Source: Bifidobacteriaceae bacterium NR021
GTDB lineage: Bacteria > Actinomycetota > Actinomycetes > Actinomycetales > Bifidobacteriaceae
Length of the DNA stretch: 6,045 nt
NCBI GenBank assembly: GCA_003585845.1
Contig: NQOP01000006.1
Span: forward strand, 51,199-57,243
Reading direction: 5' to 3'
Below, in pieces: positions 5,041 through 6,045 of this stretch. The position numbers were made by a program, and so were the translations under genes. The notes under the pieces were generated by a model, which was not told the DNA's origin, did not search any database, and saw only the letters and a program-made list of their open reading frames with translations. The number at the start of each line of letters is the position of its first letter. The first letter of the stretch is position 1.

Positions 5041-6045
5041 TTAATTCGATTTGCTTTTCATGCTTAAAACAACGGCGAAGCCTGCAAATAATGTTACTGC
5101 GATGATAATAAGTACTGGAATTGTTTGGATTCCAGTATTCGCAAGAGAGTGGCTGCTTGTGACTGGTTTGCTTGCTTCTGGATGCGCGATTACTTTTTTG
5201 TTCGCGCTGACAGTTGTTTCCGTGCTTGCTGCTGCGGTTAATTCGTTTTCGCTAGTATTTTGCACATTTTGTGTGTTTTGTGTTTGTGGAATACCAGTTT
5301 CACCCGTGGATGGATTCTGTGAAGATTCATCCTTCTTTACTAAAACGTTCGTCCAAGCAACTTGATTGCCTTTCTCGTCGATTAGCGCAATAGTGTGATT
5401 TCCTACATATTCATTAGGGATAACAGCATCGAAAACTGGTTTTCCATCTTCACTGAAATGAACTGTCACGTATTCGGTTCCATCTTGTCCATTTAAAAGA
5501 CGAGGATTTGAATAAATGTATGCGTGGGCTTTTACTTGCTTTTCTTTATTAAGTTTGTTCAGAAAGTCTGCGCGAGCATTTAAAGTAACCGTAATTTTGT
5601 TACTTCTGCCTGCGTAAACAATGTTGTGTTCGCCGGCTTTTAGAGTGTTTGCAAGTTCGGTTTTAAGTTTATTAACACTTACTGGAGCTGACGGTATTGG
5701 TGTAGTTCCTGCACTTTGATCAGTCTCGCTATGGTTTATAGGATTTTGATGTTCAGCAGGATGATTGTTTTCATTATGCTGCGGGTTTTGAGTTGGGTTT
5801 GCAGGATGTTCAGGCTGTGGCTGTGGCTGTGGCTGTGGCTGCGGCTGCGGGGTTGGTGGTACAGGCGCTGGTGGCACCGGAGTCGGAGTTGGCACTGGTG
5901 TTGGAGTTGGTGTTGGCGGCTCCGGAGTTGGTGTAGGTGCTGGAGGTACAGGTGTTGGTACCGGAGTTGGAGTTGGTGTAGGCGGTACAGGAGTTGGCGC
6001 AGGTGTTGGTGTAACTGGAGTTGCTGGTGTTAGCTCTGTCCATGG
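5041..6045 (-). CDS. Sortase-anchored surface protein with Pro/Thr/Gln stalk, 5'-partial
   Basis: The frame is open from the window edge (6045) to TAA at 5041-5043; 334 codons are visible and the N-terminus, with any signal peptide and adhesive domain, lies outside. A GTG at 5893-5895 is inside the repeat and is not a likely start. In protein order: PWTELTP, then about 55 residues of PT/PV/PP/PA repeats, PQ repeats (5813-5848), a His/Asn-rich linker (about 5719-5811), a beta-rich module of about 115 residues (about 5332-5679) with YIYSNPRLL, VIPNEYVGNHTIALID and WTNVLV resembling Ig-like modules common near the anchor of actinobacterial wall proteins, a Gln/Thr/Ser spacer, and a sorting signal: LANTG (5131-5145), about 20 hydrophobic residues, tail MKSKSN. 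Role: most likely covalently wall-linked, exposed on the surface; ligand unknown. LANTG differs from LPXTG; LAXTG is known for class E sortases. Confidence 0.87.
   Translation of the reverse strand, partial: PWTELTPATPVTPTPAPTPVPPTPTPTPVPTPVPPAPTPTPEPPTPTPTPVPTPTPVPPAPVPPTPQPQPQPQPQPQPEHPANPTQNPQHNENNHPAEHQNPINHSETDQSAGTTPIPSAPVSVNKLKTELANTLKAGEHNIVYAGRSNKITVTLNARADFLNKLNKEKQVKAHAYIYSNPRLLNGQDGTEYVTVHFSEDGKPVFDAVIPNEYVGNHTIALIDEKGNQVAWTNVLVKKDESSQNPSTGETGIPQTQNTQNVQNTSENELTAAASTETTVSANKKVIAHPEASKPVTSSHSLANTGIQTIPVLIIIAVTLFAGFAVVLSMKSKSN
5113..5137. repeat. 9-bp inverted repeat within the sorting-signal codons
   Basis: TACTGGAAT (5113-5121) and ATTCCAGTA (5129-5137) form a perfect 9+9 inverted repeat around a 7-base spacer. 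It lies in the codons just after the LANTG motif, about 70 bases before the stop of the minus-strand gene and about 100 bases beyond the tRNA on the plus strand. No T-run follows on either strand. Confidence 0.6.
5813..5848. repeat. Hexanucleotide microsatellite encoding Pro-Gln
   Basis: Six tandem copies of GGCTGY on the plus strand (four GGCTGT, then two GGCTGC). On the coding strand they give alternating Gln (CAG) and Pro (CCA/CCG). Because the unit is six bases, copy-number change alters stalk length without breaking the frame. Confidence 0.9.
5849..6030. repeat. Degenerate Pro/Thr-coding repeat tract
   Basis: Imperfect 6- to 9-bp units encode runs of TP, PV and PP. Longer identical words recur: GGAGTTGGTGT starts at 5903, 5924 and 5969. 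The plus strand is G/T-rich and poor in A and C throughout. Such tracts form extended, often length-variable stalks that lift a surface domain away from the wall. Confidence 0.85.

Noticed and set aside
5893..5895. GTG as start of the surface protein
   Set aside because: It encodes a Val within the Pro/Thr repeat, the same frame continues upstream to the window edge, and it would leave the protein without a signal peptide.
5716..6033. Plus-strand frame giving a Trp/Arg/Cys-rich protein
   Set aside because: It is a shadow of the repeat on the opposite strand; its composition is an artefact of G/T-rich hexamers and it has no family features.
5810..6043. Minus-strand frame rich in Thr, Asn and Ser starting at an ATG at 6043
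   Set aside because: It is the shifted reading of the Pro/Thr repeat tract and stops just after it; the adjacent frame is open from the window edge through the beta-rich module to a complete sorting signal.

Overview
The window is AT-rich, gene-dense bacterial DNA, most likely from Gardnerella or a close low-GC member of the Bifidobacteriaceae. This is inferred from an actinobacterial-type FprA flavoprotein, an actinobacterial-type HtpX protease, and a wall-anchored surface protein with a Pro/Thr stalk, all in AT-rich codons. No rRNA or species-specific marker is present, so the genus is an inference.

Layout. Bases 1-2037 (+) hold the 3' part of a heavy-metal P1B-type ATPase gene whose start lies before the window. 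Its actuator domain carries an unusual insertion with nine cysteines. Bases 2038-2334 are a 297-base gap with a 14-bp direct repeat, a candidate promoter, several inverted repeats and a perfect TATAAT just before the next gene. Bases 2335-3825 (+) encode FprA, a ferredoxin/adrenodoxin-type NADP+ reductase; its first codons contain a 16-bp near-palindrome matching the chromosomal parS consensus at 14 of 16 positions. After 96 bases with a candidate promoter comes htpX (3922-4809, +), a membrane-bound M48 zinc protease. A 131-base gap with a plausible promoter leads to tRNA-Gly(CCC) at 4941-5011 (+). Converging on it from the opposite strand, only 29 bases away, is the 3' part of a surface protein gene (5041 to beyond 6045, -). 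This encodes a long Pro/Thr/Gln stalk, one beta-rich domain and a sortase signal with LANTG instead of LPXTG.

Functionally this looks like core chromosome, not a mobile island: metal export, an electron-transfer reductase, membrane protein quality control, a tRNA, then a cell-surface adhesin-like gene. The three plus-strand proteins face the same direction, but the gaps between them and the candidate promoters suggest separate transcription, not one tight operon. I see no CRISPR array, insertion sequence, transposase, phage gene or obvious new multi-gene system. The points most worth following are the Cys-rich insertion in the ATPase, the parS-like site inside fprA, and the repeat-bearing, potentially structured gap upstream of fprA.
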